Assembly: GCA_022592445.1 (NCBI GenBank)
Contig: JABYQR010000412.1
Location: forward strand, 1 to 37,899
Source of the DNA: Cytidiella melzeri
Lineage: Eukaryota; Basidiomycota; Agaricomycetes; Polyporales; Irpicaceae
Reading direction: 5' to 3'
DNA length: 37,899 nucleotides
Under the pieces are notes generated by a model. That model was not told the DNA's origin and searched no databases. It saw nothing but the letters and a program-made list of their open reading frames with translations. The position numbers were made by a program, and so were the translations under genes. Shown in pieces: positions 20,718 through 31,174 of the stretch; position 1 is the first letter of the stretch, and each line of letters starts with the position of its first letter.

Positions 20718-21375
20718 CTACTCCGGGGGCGGGATAACAGGCCCAATCACCCCCCTCGCAATCAGCTCCGCACACACATATGGACCACAAAGATCCCCAA
20801 TCGCCTGCTGCACTCCATTGAAAATATCCTTCACTAGCGCGTCCTCAAAGTCCTCCCCCTTCTGGTAAAGCTCATCCCAACTCTTCATCCGCCACTCTCC
20901 ACGTACCCCTCCCGCTCTTTGAAACGGCACAACAGCGTGGCACAGTCCAAACCGCACAAGCTGCGACACATACACCCCCTTCGGTGCTGTTCATCATCAC
21001 ACATAATACGTAAGCACTCTTCTCCACCCTATAACACTTATCACTCACCGTGGTATCTGTCCCATTCCTCAGGAATAACAGTTCCACCCATGCTTCGTCT
21101 CCCGAGAGGCAAATTCAGGTGCAGCAGACCAAGCCCCGTCGCAATCATGCCCACAAAGAGGGCCCGCGCGTCCATGTACCACGGTAATCCAACAAAAGGC
21201 ACAGCCTGCATCGCCGCCAACGCCTCGTCCTCCGTCCACACTTCACGCACCTCAAACGGGTACCGGCTCTCCATGAAACACCTCGGCATCGTCGCAACGC
21301 ACAACCTCGCAGCGTACATCACTGCGCGGTGCGCGGGATCCCAAAAGTGGAATTTTGAAAGCGTCCACACGTACT
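20718..21375 (-). pseudogene. Family C relative D1, 3' part, cut by gypsy insertion
   Basis: Minus-strand exons 21375-21049 and 20986-20718, intron 62 bp (GTGAGT...GAACAG). It aligns with the C-terminal part of the family C protein: HRAVMYAARLCVATMP, then after the intron VRFGLC, MKS, DLCGP, ending PPPE without the basic/acidic tail. Reading is open up to 21375, where the LTR begins. The rest of the gene lies beyond the retrotransposon at 29728. The join falls inside the exon (LEQY then VWTL), and D2 supplies the uninterrupted equivalent. Function unknown; in this copy the gene is disrupted. Confidence 0.75.
21371..21375. repeat. Target site duplication, left copy (GTACT)
   Basis: GTACT directly before the LTR start TGTAACAG at 21376, repeated after the other LTR at 29728-29732. 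A 5 bp duplication is typical of Ty3/gypsy integration. Confidence 0.9.
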
Positions 21376-22101
21376 TGTAACAGTTAAGGTTACTACTCAC
21401 CAAGTAAGTTGATAAACTGGGGGGAGTTGATGAAGATAGAGAGTAAGAGGTGTGGTGAGCGAAGTACTGTGAGGTACTGAGTAGTCCTGGTTCAACAGAG
21501 TGGATAAGACTGAGGGGATATGCCCTCAGGAGTGCCTCTATATATACATGAAGGGGAGGACCCCAGGTACTACCTTAAGACCCCTAATACCTACATGAGT
21601 AAGCGAAGTAATCTACCTTACTAAGCATGCCCTATGCCCTAGTGGTGCCACTTCAATAATCAACCAATAGCAATTGTCCCCATGACCTGACCCCATGACC
21701 CAGCTCCAAGGCTAGACTTGTTCTAGCTTGTTCTAAGACAAGGCTAGACTTTTCCAGAAGGTTCTAAGAACTATGACATCATCTAATGGAATGTTCTATA
21801 CTATGACATCATAGTTCCAGCATGTTCCACAATGTTCCAGAGAGTTCTATCATGTGATACACAAATAAGGAAAGGAGCGCATCAGCGCATCAGAGACAGA
21901 AGGCGCATCAGCGCATCAATTGATAGGCACTGAGAATAAGCGCCGGAATAGGCGCCTGATAAGCGCCAGATAAGCGCTGGATAAGCGCCTAAATAGACGC
22001 CGGATAAGCGCTGGATAAGCGCTTGACAAGCGCTTAAATATTCCCAATAATACCGTTGCCTGGTAAGGCAAGTCTTGTAGAAACATTGAAAATCTGTGAC
22101 A
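21376..22101 (-). repeat. 3' LTR (726 bp)
   Basis: Reads TGTAACAG...TGTGACA on the plus strand. Matches the other LTR apart from five single-base additions at about 21402-21462. Contains TATA (about 21540) and a run of GATAAGCGC words (about 21957-22040). Confidence 0.93.
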
Positions 22102-22118
22102 TTACCCCCCCTTCTTGC
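22102..22118 (-). promoter_or_regulatory. Polypurine tract
   Basis: On the minus strand AAGAAGGGGGGGTAA directly precedes the 3' LTR, the usual site of plus-strand DNA priming. Confidence 0.8.
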
Positions 22119-22337
22119 TTTGAACTCCGTGCAAAGAGTTTTGAACGAACACCTTGGTCATTGAGTCCACTTTTTCACCATTGTCAAGAGGGTGCCTAAG
22201 CAATTCCGAGTGACTCTAGCGGCTTCTACCGACGCCCCTGACGGGGTTCACACCTCATTGGCTGATGGTAGTCTAGTCCGTACCCTCCTCGGTTGCGTCA
22301 TTGGATCGTGGATGATCCTTGGTGTGTTGTTCGTGAC

Positions 22338-22919
22338 TTATACACAGTAAATCGTAGCTGAGCGAATAGCTCGGGGATGATCGTCGTAGAATTTCTTGAT
22401 CGCTTCTTGAGCGTGCGTGATGTTTTCTACAGGTTCCCACGTGTCGTCGTTCGGTCCGTAGCCTTTCCAGCGTATGTAATACTGAAGCTTTTTGGCACGA
22501 CCTGTACGTCTTGACTTGAGAATCTTCTCGACTTCGTATTCTTCTTCTCCGTCGATGATATCTGGCGGAGGCATCTCCAGCTTTTGGCCTTCGAATTCAG
22601 GTTCGTTGTACGGTACTAACTTGCTTGCATGGAATACAGGGTGTATCCTTGGTGAACGTTGGGCCATTCTAGTCTGAATGTGCCGGCGAGAGCTTTTCAG
22701 CAATCTTGAATGGGCCATAGTACTTGGCTGACAGCTTATGTCCAGATTTTTGGTAGTCTCTCAGATCTAGCATGACCTGATCGCCTTCGTTGAAGGGGAC
22801 CTTCTGGACGTGCTTGTCATAGTACCATTTCATGCGTTCAGCCGCAAGTTGTAACGCCGCTTTAGCATGCTCTTGAGCTTGCAAGCGGTTCCACATGATG
22901 TCATTCATGTCAGACCTTT
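22338..22919 (-). CDS. pol: pol C terminus: end of integrase and chromodomain
   Basis: Two overlapping frames (22919-22669 and 22718-22338), shifted near 22670. The first gives the integrase C-terminal region, including KYYGPFKI, the usual gypsy 'GPF' motif. The second contains a chromodomain (YEVEKIL... YYIRWKGYG... TWEPVENI) with its aromatic residues, which in chromoviruses guides integration to modified chromatin. Stop at 22338. About 235 bp separate the stop from the polypurine tract, without ORF. Confidence 0.85.
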
Positions 22920-24340
22920 TCAGGTCCTTAGTGAGCGTTGGACCAGCTCTAGGGTGTCTGCCGTATTCGAGGTAGAAAGGCGAGTGCTTAGTTCCCTCGT
23001 GCGCTGCATTGTTGTATGCGAACTCAGCCGAGCTGAGCAGTCTAGCCCAGTCGTCATGTAGTTGATCGACGTAACAACGCAGGTACTGTTCGAGCGTTTG
23101 ATTAACCGTTCAGTTTGACCATCAGTCTGCGGATGATATGCAGTAGTCATCGTAGATTCTATCCCTAGCATTTTACACCATTCCTGGAATAAATCTGCTG
23201 CGAATTGTGGACCTCGGTCGGAAATGATTTGCAAAGGTAACCCGTGAAGGGTCCAGACTCTCTCATAGAGTAGAGCTGCAAGGTCTTTTGCCGAGAACTC
23301 GTTTACAATAGGGAAGAAGTGCGCCCTTTTAGTGAGGCGGTCTACAACTACGCAGATAGCATTGAAGCCATCAGACTCCGGTAACTGAGTAATCAAGTCG
23401 ACAGTCATGATATCCCATGGTTCGGCCGGAACCGGATTAGGGATGAGTGGTCCATAAGGCTGTTGCGGACGAGTCTTCATCCGTGACATGTGTCACAGCC
23501 TGTCACGTATTTCTTGACATCAGTGGTTAAACCTGGCCACCAGTAGTTTCTCGAGATCAGTTCGTACGTTTTCCATCTGCCAGGATGTCCGGCAGAAGGT
23601 AGATCGTGATGCATCTGGATGATTTGGCGTCTCAGATCTAATTTCTGATCTTTGGGGATGTAGACTTTTCCACGGTATAGGAGTAATCCGTTCTCAAAAT
23701 TCCATTCCTCTAGTGATTTCTTGAACTCCCTAGGACCAGAGTTAAGTAACTGCTGATAGTCCTTGGTAACTTCGTCGTTCATGAGTGCTTCCTTGACCCG
23801 TCTTAGGATTTCATCATCGTTGATAGGCGAGTCATGAGAGTTTTCGATAGCAGAGATGGCAAAAAACTCGGGTTTAAGGAGAATTTTGTCCTCGTTATCG
23901 GAATTTACCCCCTCTTCATGATCTGGCCTCCTGGACAGAGGATCTGCGGTAAGCATGGTCTTTCCGGGTTTGTGCCGGAGCACGAAATTGAATCGCGTGA
24001 GGTATAACGCCCATCGCGCTTGTCTCCGAGTCAGCTTCTGGGCATTCCTGAAATATGTCAGGTTTTGGTGATCCGACCATATTTCTACGGTAATCGGATG
24101 TCCCTCCAGATGTTGACGATACTCTTCCAGGGCGCGGATAATAGCCAACAACTCTTTATCGTATATCTCATAATTACGTTCATGGACGTTGAGTGATTTA
24201 GAGTAGAAGGCTACTGGATGCCACAGCTTGTCAGCTGGGTCCAGTTGTGATAGTACCGCTCCTGTAGCAAAGTCGCTAGCGTCTGTTTCCAGACGGAAAG
24301 GGTTTTCGTCATCTGGTATCCTCAGAATGGGTGCTGACGT
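22920..24340 (-). CDS. pol: pol middle: RNase H and integrase
   Basis: RNase H sequence runs from about 24340 (ETDASDFATG, then KELLAII, then SDHQNL) to about 23990. Integrase follows: a His/Cys zinc domain (GHPGRWKTYELI... CDTC) ending near 23485, and the catalytic core with Asp in MTVDLITQLP, Asp in ISDRGPQF and Glu in TDGQTER, the DDE triad. Frame shifts near 23485 and 23080. All key residues visible are retained. Confidence 0.88.
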
Positions 24341-26018
24341 AAAAGCCTGTTTCAGACTTTGGAAGGCCTGTTCCTGAGCATCTTTCCAGATCCAGGATTG
24401 GTCCTTCTTTGTAAGAATAGTGAGCGGTTTCGCATGTTTAGCAAAGTCCTTGATGAAACGCCGATAGAAATTGCGAAGCCTAAGAAGGCTTGGACTTGCT
24501 TAACCTTTTCAGGTCGCGGCCACTCAGTAACTCCAGTGAGTTTGGCTGGATCCATCTCGATGTGTCCGTGAGAAATGATCATGCCTAGGTACTCAATGCG
24601 ATCTTTTTCAAAAAAGCATTTTTCTGGTTTGGCAAATAGATCGTTCTCGCGTAGACGCTTGAGCACTTCCTGTGTGATACGACGGTTTTCCTTCTTGTCT
24701 TCAGTGAAGATGAGGATGTCGTCGAGATACACCATGACATGTCCTTCTAAGATCAAATCACTCAGAATTTCATTCATCATGGCTTGGAATGTTGCAGGTG
24801 CGTTGCTGAAACCGAAATACATCACCTTGGCTTCGAAAAGACCACGGTGTGTGATGAACGCCGTCTTCCATTCGTCACCCTTTCGGATGCGAACGTTATT
24901 GTATCCCCATCTAAGATCAATCTTTGAGAAGACCTTAGCCTTGCTTAACGAATTGATTAAATCGTTGATGCGAGGTATGGGGTACCGGTTTTTCACCGTG
25001 ATGTCGTTCAGTTTTCGGTAGTCTTGCACAAGGCGCAACGAGCCATCTTTCTTCTTGACGAAAACACAGGTGCTGCAATCGGACTTTTCGATTTGCGGAT
25101 GTAACCTTTTCGGAGTTCCTCTTCGATCCATTGATCTAGAGAATTCTTTTCCATTGGAGACAGCGGGTATAGTTTAGCCGCTTTGGGAAGGGAGGCACCT
25201 TCCTCAAATTCGATCGCGTGATCGTACGGTTTGCGTAACGGCATGCGCTCTGATTTTTTCTTTGAAAAGACGTCACCAAATTCCCAAAGATATTTCGGTA
25301 CTAATGGCTTCCAATTGACGGACTCCTGTTCGTCAAAGCCGTCCTCAAATCCCTCATCTTCCTTTCCAGAAAGTTCAGCGATTATTTCTGCTATTTCTTG
25401 GTCTTCTGGATCGTCTAAGTCAATCCAGTGGATGTGAGGGTTGTCCGGGTCGACATTTCCTATTCCGTCCAGGTTGTCTGACACCGAACGTCCCTTAGGT
25501 AACTCAAGTTCATCGATCTCTTCTTGAGTTACAGTGATGTTTTTACGAGCTCTTGGGGCACAGAGTTCAGGACATCTGGTAAATCTCCACTCGCCATTTG
25601 CCCAATCTATCTCCGGATTGTGGCGGCGTAAGAAGGTCATCCCGATAATCATTTGTTTACTACCGAGATCAGTGACGAGCATGTGTTGTCTTGCTCGGTG
25701 CGAACCTATTTCTAGGTATGCACGTACTGAGTGAGTGATTTGACCATCTTTATTGGGAGTACCGTCGACGTTAATGACGTTAAACGGTGATGCCAGTTGA
25801 TTTGTGACCAGATTGTTACTTTCAACCACTGACTTACTGATGAACGTGGTTGTGGCTCCTGAATCTACCAGAGCTTCGACCTGCACTTTCTTTCCATATA
25901 CCCAAATTGTAACCGGTAGAAAAAATGAATTCTTTGAACGCGCTACATTTTTGACAGTATCTACGGTACAAAGATCGAGGGTATCAGGGCCTAAGCGTTC
26001 ATGTTCGCAGGGAGTCAC
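24341..26018 (-). CDS. pol: pol N terminus: aspartic protease and reverse transcriptase
   Basis: From 26018: a retropepsin-like protease with VDSGATTTF and the later IIGMTFL, an acidic linker, then reverse transcriptase (KKDGSLRLVQDYRKLN, FSKIDLRWGY, FGFSNAPATFQ, and catalytic YLDD in MVYLDDILIF). Frame shifts at about 25040 and 24470. The start overlaps the gag end by a few bases, so ribosomal frameshifting or fusion cannot be told from an indel. Confidence 0.88.
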
Positions 26019-27480
26019 ATGACGCTCCGGAAAAAATCCTTGCCCTTGGTCGGCTTTTTCCCTTTACCCTTGTCAGGGGACGGGTGAGGAGTCGAAGGTT
26101 CATCATCTTCCGTTGGAACCTCCTCGATGTGAGCCGCCAATTCTAGGCGCGCGGTGTTAACATTTTTCGTCTTAGACGACGAGGCTTTAGGGGCTTCTGC
26201 CTCGCTGTCTGTTCCTGAGTCCTCGGCATCTGCTGCCCGAATCTTCTTCGGCGCCGAAGACTTTCCATCCTTCTTCCCATCCTTCTTCTTGTCATCGGGC
26301 TTCTTCTTGAGGCCGTTGAGGTTGCACTCATCCGTGTTATGTCCTTTCGACTTGTGGATGTGGCAGAACTTCTCCGACTTTTCAGTCGAATTTACCTCCT
26401 TGCCTTTGCCCTTGTTCCGCTTCTCATTCTTCTTCTTCTTTTTGTCCGCTGCGTCCACCTCCATAGGCGTGGACGTATCCTTTTCCTTCGCGAAGATCTG
26501 GCCTTGTGCTTTCTCCGGATAGACCTTCTTGTGGATGTCGAGCAAGAGGTCGAGGAACTGCGGCCAAGTTGTCGGAATTTGATTTTCATCTTTCCCGATC
26601 ATGACAAGCCGCATGTCCTTCTCGATGACGTGCTTGAGCTTGTGAATTAGCAAGTCGTCCTCATATCCAGAAAGCCTGCCAAGCGTACGGAAGCGTTCCG
26701 CATACTTGACAAGTTCTTGTGTGCCAAATCTGTATTGTTGAACAAGGCGTTAAGCTCCTTTCGAGCGCCCTCCTTGTCGTCCCGTTGACCGTATTGTACC
26801 TTGAGCTCATTTTCGAACTCTTCCCACGTTCCGATCGTCTGACCCTTCGTCAGCTTCTTGATCCACGGCTCCATGTATTGAGCCGCCGCGCCTGAGAGCC
26901 GGTTCATCGCGACGGCAATACGTTGCCTGTCAGTAGCAACGTTCTCGTGGACAAGCCACAGAGAGATCTTGTTCAACCACTCGTTGAACTTGACCTTGCC
27001 ATCGGTACCGTTGAACTCCGGGGGTTCGCCAATCTTGGGCTGGCGCGAGGATCCTCCTTGTCCTTGAGACAAGGGAAGCTGATTAATCTGGTTGACCACA
27101 TTTGTGATTGTCGTTTTGACCATATCCAGGTCAGTGTCCATCCGCTGGACTTGGGTGTCAGCAGCGGACTGCGAATATAGGTCTTGAGCGACCTTATCGA
27201 CGTATTCCTGGAGGTTATCCTCCAGGAGGGACAGCTGGTTGTTCCAGATAAGAACCATTTGATTCATCATATTGTGGACGATGGCAGCAGTTGCTCCACC
27301 TTCAACCGTACGAGTAAAAGCCCTTTGGGCCGTGTTTAGGTTGTGGAAGATATGCTGCTCAAAGTTCTCAACTGAAGGGTTGTAGACAATCGGCGTAATT
27401 TTGCCGAAAGGAACAGAGTGGGTGAGGTTAGAGGCAGCAGCGGGGGCAGCGTTGGATCCGGCGTTAGATTGAGAGGCCAT
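26015..27480 (-). CDS. gag: gag with CHHC zinc knuckle
   Basis: ATG at 27480 (MASQSNAGSN). About 488 residues. The first 260 include a helical region and the retrotransposon gag domain (FNGTDGKVKFNEWL, WEEFENELKVQYG). A one-base shift near 26720 moves into the frame with a Lys-rich region and the knuckle CHIHKSKGHNTDEC (C-x2-H-x4-H-x4-C), a known variant in which the second Cys is His. A Lys/Ser-rich acidic tail follows. Role: particle formation and nucleic acid binding. Confidence 0.85.
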
Positions 27481-27649
27481 TGCTTCTAATTTCTTAGTTA
27501 GCAAAGGATAAGCGAAATACTATTTCTAGTATAAGAAGAAGAGAAACACCACTTTTCACACATTGAACTCTTGTCAGAGTTGTTTTCACACATTAAATCC
27601 TTTTCAGGAAGTTGTCACCAATAAAATGAGGCTTGTCAGCCCATACATT

Positions 27650-28427
27650 TTATTCCATTTCCGCATATACAAAGGCGTTCATGTCGAACAGCCCTTCTAG
27701 CAATTCTAGTATGTAACCCCATCTCCGATGTATGTCTACAAAACTAATCCTGCCTAAACTCTTCAAGTCCTTTTTTAGCATCCTCCATTCCCTATTCGAC
27801 ATCTTGTCCGTGTGATTCTCCTTGAACCATTGTTCGATCATGAAGACACGACCGATCAGCAGCTGTGCTTTTTCTCGACGAGTGTTGAGCTGGTGGCTAG
27901 AAGATTGCCCACCACTCGCGAAAGATGCATCCAACTTCTTGAGCACAGGCTCAAGCCGTTGCAAGCTGCCGTGACCATTGGTTCGAATTCCTGTTGACGA
28001 AGTATAAGCTTCGTCTTACGGAAGTGTAGAGAAGCGGGGAGCGGAGTGGGAGTGGGAATGTAAGCGCGTTGATTGCGCTCCTCAATACGCTGGAGAAGGG
28101 TAAGCTTTTCAGCCTTTTCCTTCTCCTGCTTCTCGATGCGGTCGAGAAGGCTGAGTTGAGACATGAGGTGAGAGACCTGTCTCATACGATCCTGGTTCTC
28201 CTCATGCTCGATGGTGGTGCGAGCCTGCTCCTCGAGGTCGATCCTCTTGATGAGAGGCTTGTTGTCGGGATACTTAAGCCGGCGAGGCTTGCCAGCATCC
28301 TTGAACTTGTCAGAGTCTCCTTGGAGACTGAGAGGCGTTCTTGAAGTCCAGTGACTTCGTTGCGGACAGGGACAGAGTAGGGGGCCTTGCGGCCAGACCT
28401 AGCAGCGATGAAGCGGGAGAGAGGCAT
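27650..28427 (-). CDS. Extra ORF upstream of gag, coiled-coil
   Basis: ATG at 28427 in context GTCACCATGC, stop at 27650. About 259 residues over three frames (shifts near 28330 and 27960). Basic N terminus (MPLSRFIAARSGRK), a charged helical middle (LLDRIEKQEKEKAEKLTLLQ) and a C-terminal part with MEEKW-type aromatics (WFKENHTDKM, HRRWGYILELLEG). It lies between leader and gag on the sense strand. I recognise no family. Continuity of amino acid character across the shifts supports real coding. It may be an accessory gag-like protein. Confidence 0.6.
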
Positions 28428-28992
28428 GGTGACTGTGTGTGACAAAGTGTGATGAGCTTGCAGCTCAGTGGTGTGCGGAACAAATCTCCATAAAGGAGAG
28501 GTCCTGTGTGTGCGTGGGGTAGTGCCGGCGTCGGCCTGGACTCTCTCTCCAGGTCCGGTGGTGTATAGGATCTCCGTCACGGTTCCACCCGTGCGGCAAA
28601 TGGTTGGCGGATCAGTATTACACTGACCCTAAGTCCGGCCAGAACAAGTTACCCGTCTTCGTGCCTAGGCACTCATGGGTTTCTAGTCCTGTTGTCTAGC
28701 TCTTATAACGAGCTGTCTGACACCAGACTCCACTATCGCCTGTGGGGAGGCACACTTTCATCATGTTGGCATAATGCCAACCCCTGCTCTGATCAGCTCT
28801 AGGAGCGTCGGGCGAGAGGGTGATTCAAGTTGTGCACATCAAGGCAAAGCCTAGACATGACTACCACTTAAAGCCTATGGTCCGGCTACCTCTATGTCTA
28901 GAGGGTTTGTAAAGGGGCCCACGCACAGGCACAAGACCTAGAAGAAAGGGAAAGAAACCTCCAGCACGTCCAGAGACGTGAGGGAGTAGGGG
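28428..28992 (-). other. Retrotransposon leader region
   Basis: About 565 bp between the primer-binding site and the first ATG of the extra ORF. No convincing ORF. It contains several inverted words and would be the 5' UTR of the genomic RNA, where packaging signals would be expected. Confidence 0.4.
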
Positions 28993-29003
28993 CAGTCTTA
29001 TCC
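28993..29003 (-). promoter_or_regulatory. Primer-binding site, probably self-priming
   Basis: On the minus strand GGATAAGACTG starts three bases after the 5' LTR. It is perfectly complementary to CAGTCTTATCC inside the LTR (29128-29138), which lies about 34 nt downstream of the TATA box and so near the expected transcript start. This is the arrangement of Tf1/sushi elements, which prime from the folded 5' end of their own RNA. It does not look like a usual tRNA 3' end (no TGG start). Confidence 0.65.
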
Positions 29004-29006
29004 AAA

Positions 29007-29727
29007 TGTAACAGTTAAGGTTACTACTCACCAGTAAGTTGATAAACTGGGGGAGTTGTGAGATAGAGAGTAAGAGTGTGGTGAGCGAAGTACTGTGAGG
29101 TACTGAGTAGTCCTGGTTCAACAGAGTGGATAAGACTGAGGGGATATGCCCTCAGGAGTGCCTCTATATATACATGAAGGGGAGGACCCCAGGTACTACC
29201 TTAAGACCCCTAATACCTACATGAGTAAGCGAAGTAATCTACCTTACTAAGCATGCCCTATGCCCTAGTGGTGCCACTTCAATAATCAACCAATAGCAAT
29301 TGTCCCCATGACCTGACCCCATGACCCAGCTCCAAGGCTAGACTTGTTCTAGCTTGTTCTAAGACAAGGCTAGACTTTTCCAGAAGGTTCTAAGAACTAT
29401 GACATCATCTAATGGAATGTTCTATACTATGACATCATAGTTCCAGCATGTTCCACAATGTTCCAGAGAGTTCTATCATGTGATACACAAATAAGGAAAG
29501 GAGCGCATCAGCGCATCAGAGACAGAAGGCGCATCAGCGCATCAATTGATAGGCACTGAGAATAAGCGCCGGAATAGGCGCCTGATAAGCGCCAGATAAG
29601 CGCTGGATAAGCGCCTAAATAGACGCCGGATAAGCGCTGGATAAGCGCTTGACAAGCGCTTAAATATTCCCAATAATACCGTTGCCTGGTAAGGCAAGTC
29701 TTGTAGAAACATTGAAAATCTGTGACA
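29007..29727 (-). repeat. 5' LTR (721 bp)
   Basis: Same sequence as the 3' LTR apart from five missing single bases at about 29033-29087. Ends TGTGACA at 29727. Carries TATATATA at 29165-29172 (minus strand), likely R start near 29138, and repeated GATAAGCGC at about 29583-29660 in U3. Confidence 0.93.
29165..29172 (-). promoter_or_regulatory. TATA box of the retrotransposon
   Basis: TATATATA on the minus strand, 34 bp upstream of CAGTCTTATCC, the predicted first bases of the transcript. Conserved in the other LTR. Confidence 0.6.
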
Positions 29728-30042
29728 GTACTGCTCCAGAACCCATGGCTCGTGCACCCAGTCTTCCTGCATAACCTTCACCCCCCCGTACGCCAGCTCA
29801 ACAGGCATCGACCACTTCCCCACAATCTCCCGCATCTCCTCAACCGGCACCGAAAAAATCTCCCACTGGTCCATATTCATGTTCCCCACAATCTGCCGTA
29901 TCTCCTCAACCCGCACCGAAAGATTCTCCTGCTGGTCGTTATTCATATTCCTGCACTAACCGTCATTTCCATCGAACACAATGAGTACACGTCCTCAACT
30001 CACCAAGACGCTGCAACAAGCCTTCCAGATTCTCCAGGGTAG
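29728..30042 (-). pseudogene. Family C relative D1, 5' part
   Basis: Continues D1 on the far side of the retrotransposon, starting with the repeated GTACT. An exon with boundaries 29950 and 29728 encodes MNNDQQENLS... and WSMPVELAYGGVKVMQEDW, matching D2's MPVELAYEGVMLL and reaching LEQY at the insertion point. Upstream is a 53 bp intron (GTGAGT...GTGCAG, 30003-29951), then a possible earlier exon from 30004. The true start is not visible. Confidence 0.65.
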
Positions 30043-30483
30043 ACGCGGGGAATCACAACACAACCCCCCCACAACTCTCACCGTCTTATGTAGTTTCTGT
30101 CATTACAAATTTCTTAGTCATATCAATGCCAATTTGGCTACTTGACACACCCCGAGAAACCACGCCATACAACAATGACCTTCGCCAACCACCTCGTGCT
30201 CCCCTACGTGGGAGTAACACACACATTCACGCACCTACATACACACTACACTCTACGCGCTTTCCACATCCGTACATACCAATCTCACAATCACATATCA
30301 TCGCCAGGCACTATTCACACGCCCCTCTTTACACATGCCTCTTAAGACACAGTCATCCGTCAATAGTGGTCATATTCTTCTCACCTGTACATAATAACGT
30401 AGCTATTGTTCCCGTTCCGCGCCTCCCTGTCTCTCCCACGTGGCACCCACCCTCCATGTCATCAATGTCACTCTCGTGCCTGC
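30043..30483. other. Region between D1 and the second satellite
   Basis: No gene seen. 30043-30345 is unremarkable AC-rich sequence. From about 30345 to 30483 it matches 20140-20283, the flank of the first satellite. Confidence 0.4.
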
Positions 30484-31100
30484 CCCCGTTAACACCATCT
30501 CTCCTTATCGGAGTATCCGCCTGGTCGTGATTAACAGCAATATGCCAATACTCCGCACTCTGCCCCTGCCCCCGATAGCACCGTCGCTTGTTATCGGAGT
30601 ATCCCCCTGGTCGTGATTAGCAGCAATATGCCAATACTCCGCACCATGCCCCTGCCCCCGTTAACAACATCTCTCCTTATCGGAGTATCCGCCTGGTCGT
30701 GATTAACAGCAATATGCCAATACTCCGCACTCTGCCCCTGCCCCCGATAGCACCGTTGCTTGTTATCGGAGTATCCCCCTGGTCGTGATTAGCAGCAATA
30801 TGCCAATACTCCGCACCATGCCCCTGCCCCCGTTAACAACATCTCTCCTTATCGGAGTATCCCCCTGGTCGTGATTAACAGCAATATGCCAATACTCCGC
30901 ACCATGCCCCTGCTCCCGATAGCACCGTCGCTCGTTATCGGAGTATCCCCCAGTTCAACTTTACTAACAATGTGCTAATACTCTGCACCCCGTCCATGTC
31001 CCCGTTAACACCACAGCTGCTTATCGGAGTATCCCACAGGTCGTGATTAACTGCAATGTGTTAATACCCTCCGCCTTGTCCCTGTCTCCGTTAACTCCAT
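30484..31100. repeat. 86 bp satellite S2 (seven units plus a partial), one hairpin per unit
   Basis: Units start at 30484, 30570, 30656, 30742, 30828, 30914, 31000 and 31086, exactly 86 bp apart. Units alternate between CCCCGTTAACA... and CCCCGATAGCACCGT... left arms, each with a CTTATCGGAG or GTTATCGGAG right arm, so part of the array is a 172 bp higher-order repeat. Spacers share GGTCGTGATTA and GCAATATGCCAATACTCCGC. Homologous to S1. Confidence 0.9.
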
Positions 31101-31174
31101 CAAACAACTTCTCACATCGTTCGCATTTCAAAAAGGAGTCTCGAAGCACCCAGTACATGTTGTTGTTCTTATTA

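Larger units (their letters stand above)
21376..29727 (-). mobile_element. Ty3/gypsy chromovirus-type LTR retrotransposon, 8,352 bp
   Basis: Complete element on the minus strand: 5' LTR 29007-29727, primer-binding site 28993-29003, extra ORF 27650-28427, gag 26015-27480, pol (protease, reverse transcriptase, RNase H, integrase, chromodomain) 22338-26018, polypurine tract 22102-22118, 3' LTR 21376-22101, flanked by GTACT. The chromodomain and domain order place it among chromoviruses. The LTRs show no substitutions in my reading, so insertion is recent, yet the ORFs carry at least six frame shifts. It splits D1. Confidence 0.93.

Noticed and set aside
26010..26020. Programmed frameshift between gag and pol
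   Set aside because: The frames overlap by only a few bases here, but single-base shifts are so frequent in the window that this cannot be separated from an indel.
27340..28344. Plus-strand open frames over the retrotransposon
   Set aside because: They lie opposite gag, the extra ORF and pol, lack recognisable domains and are shadows.
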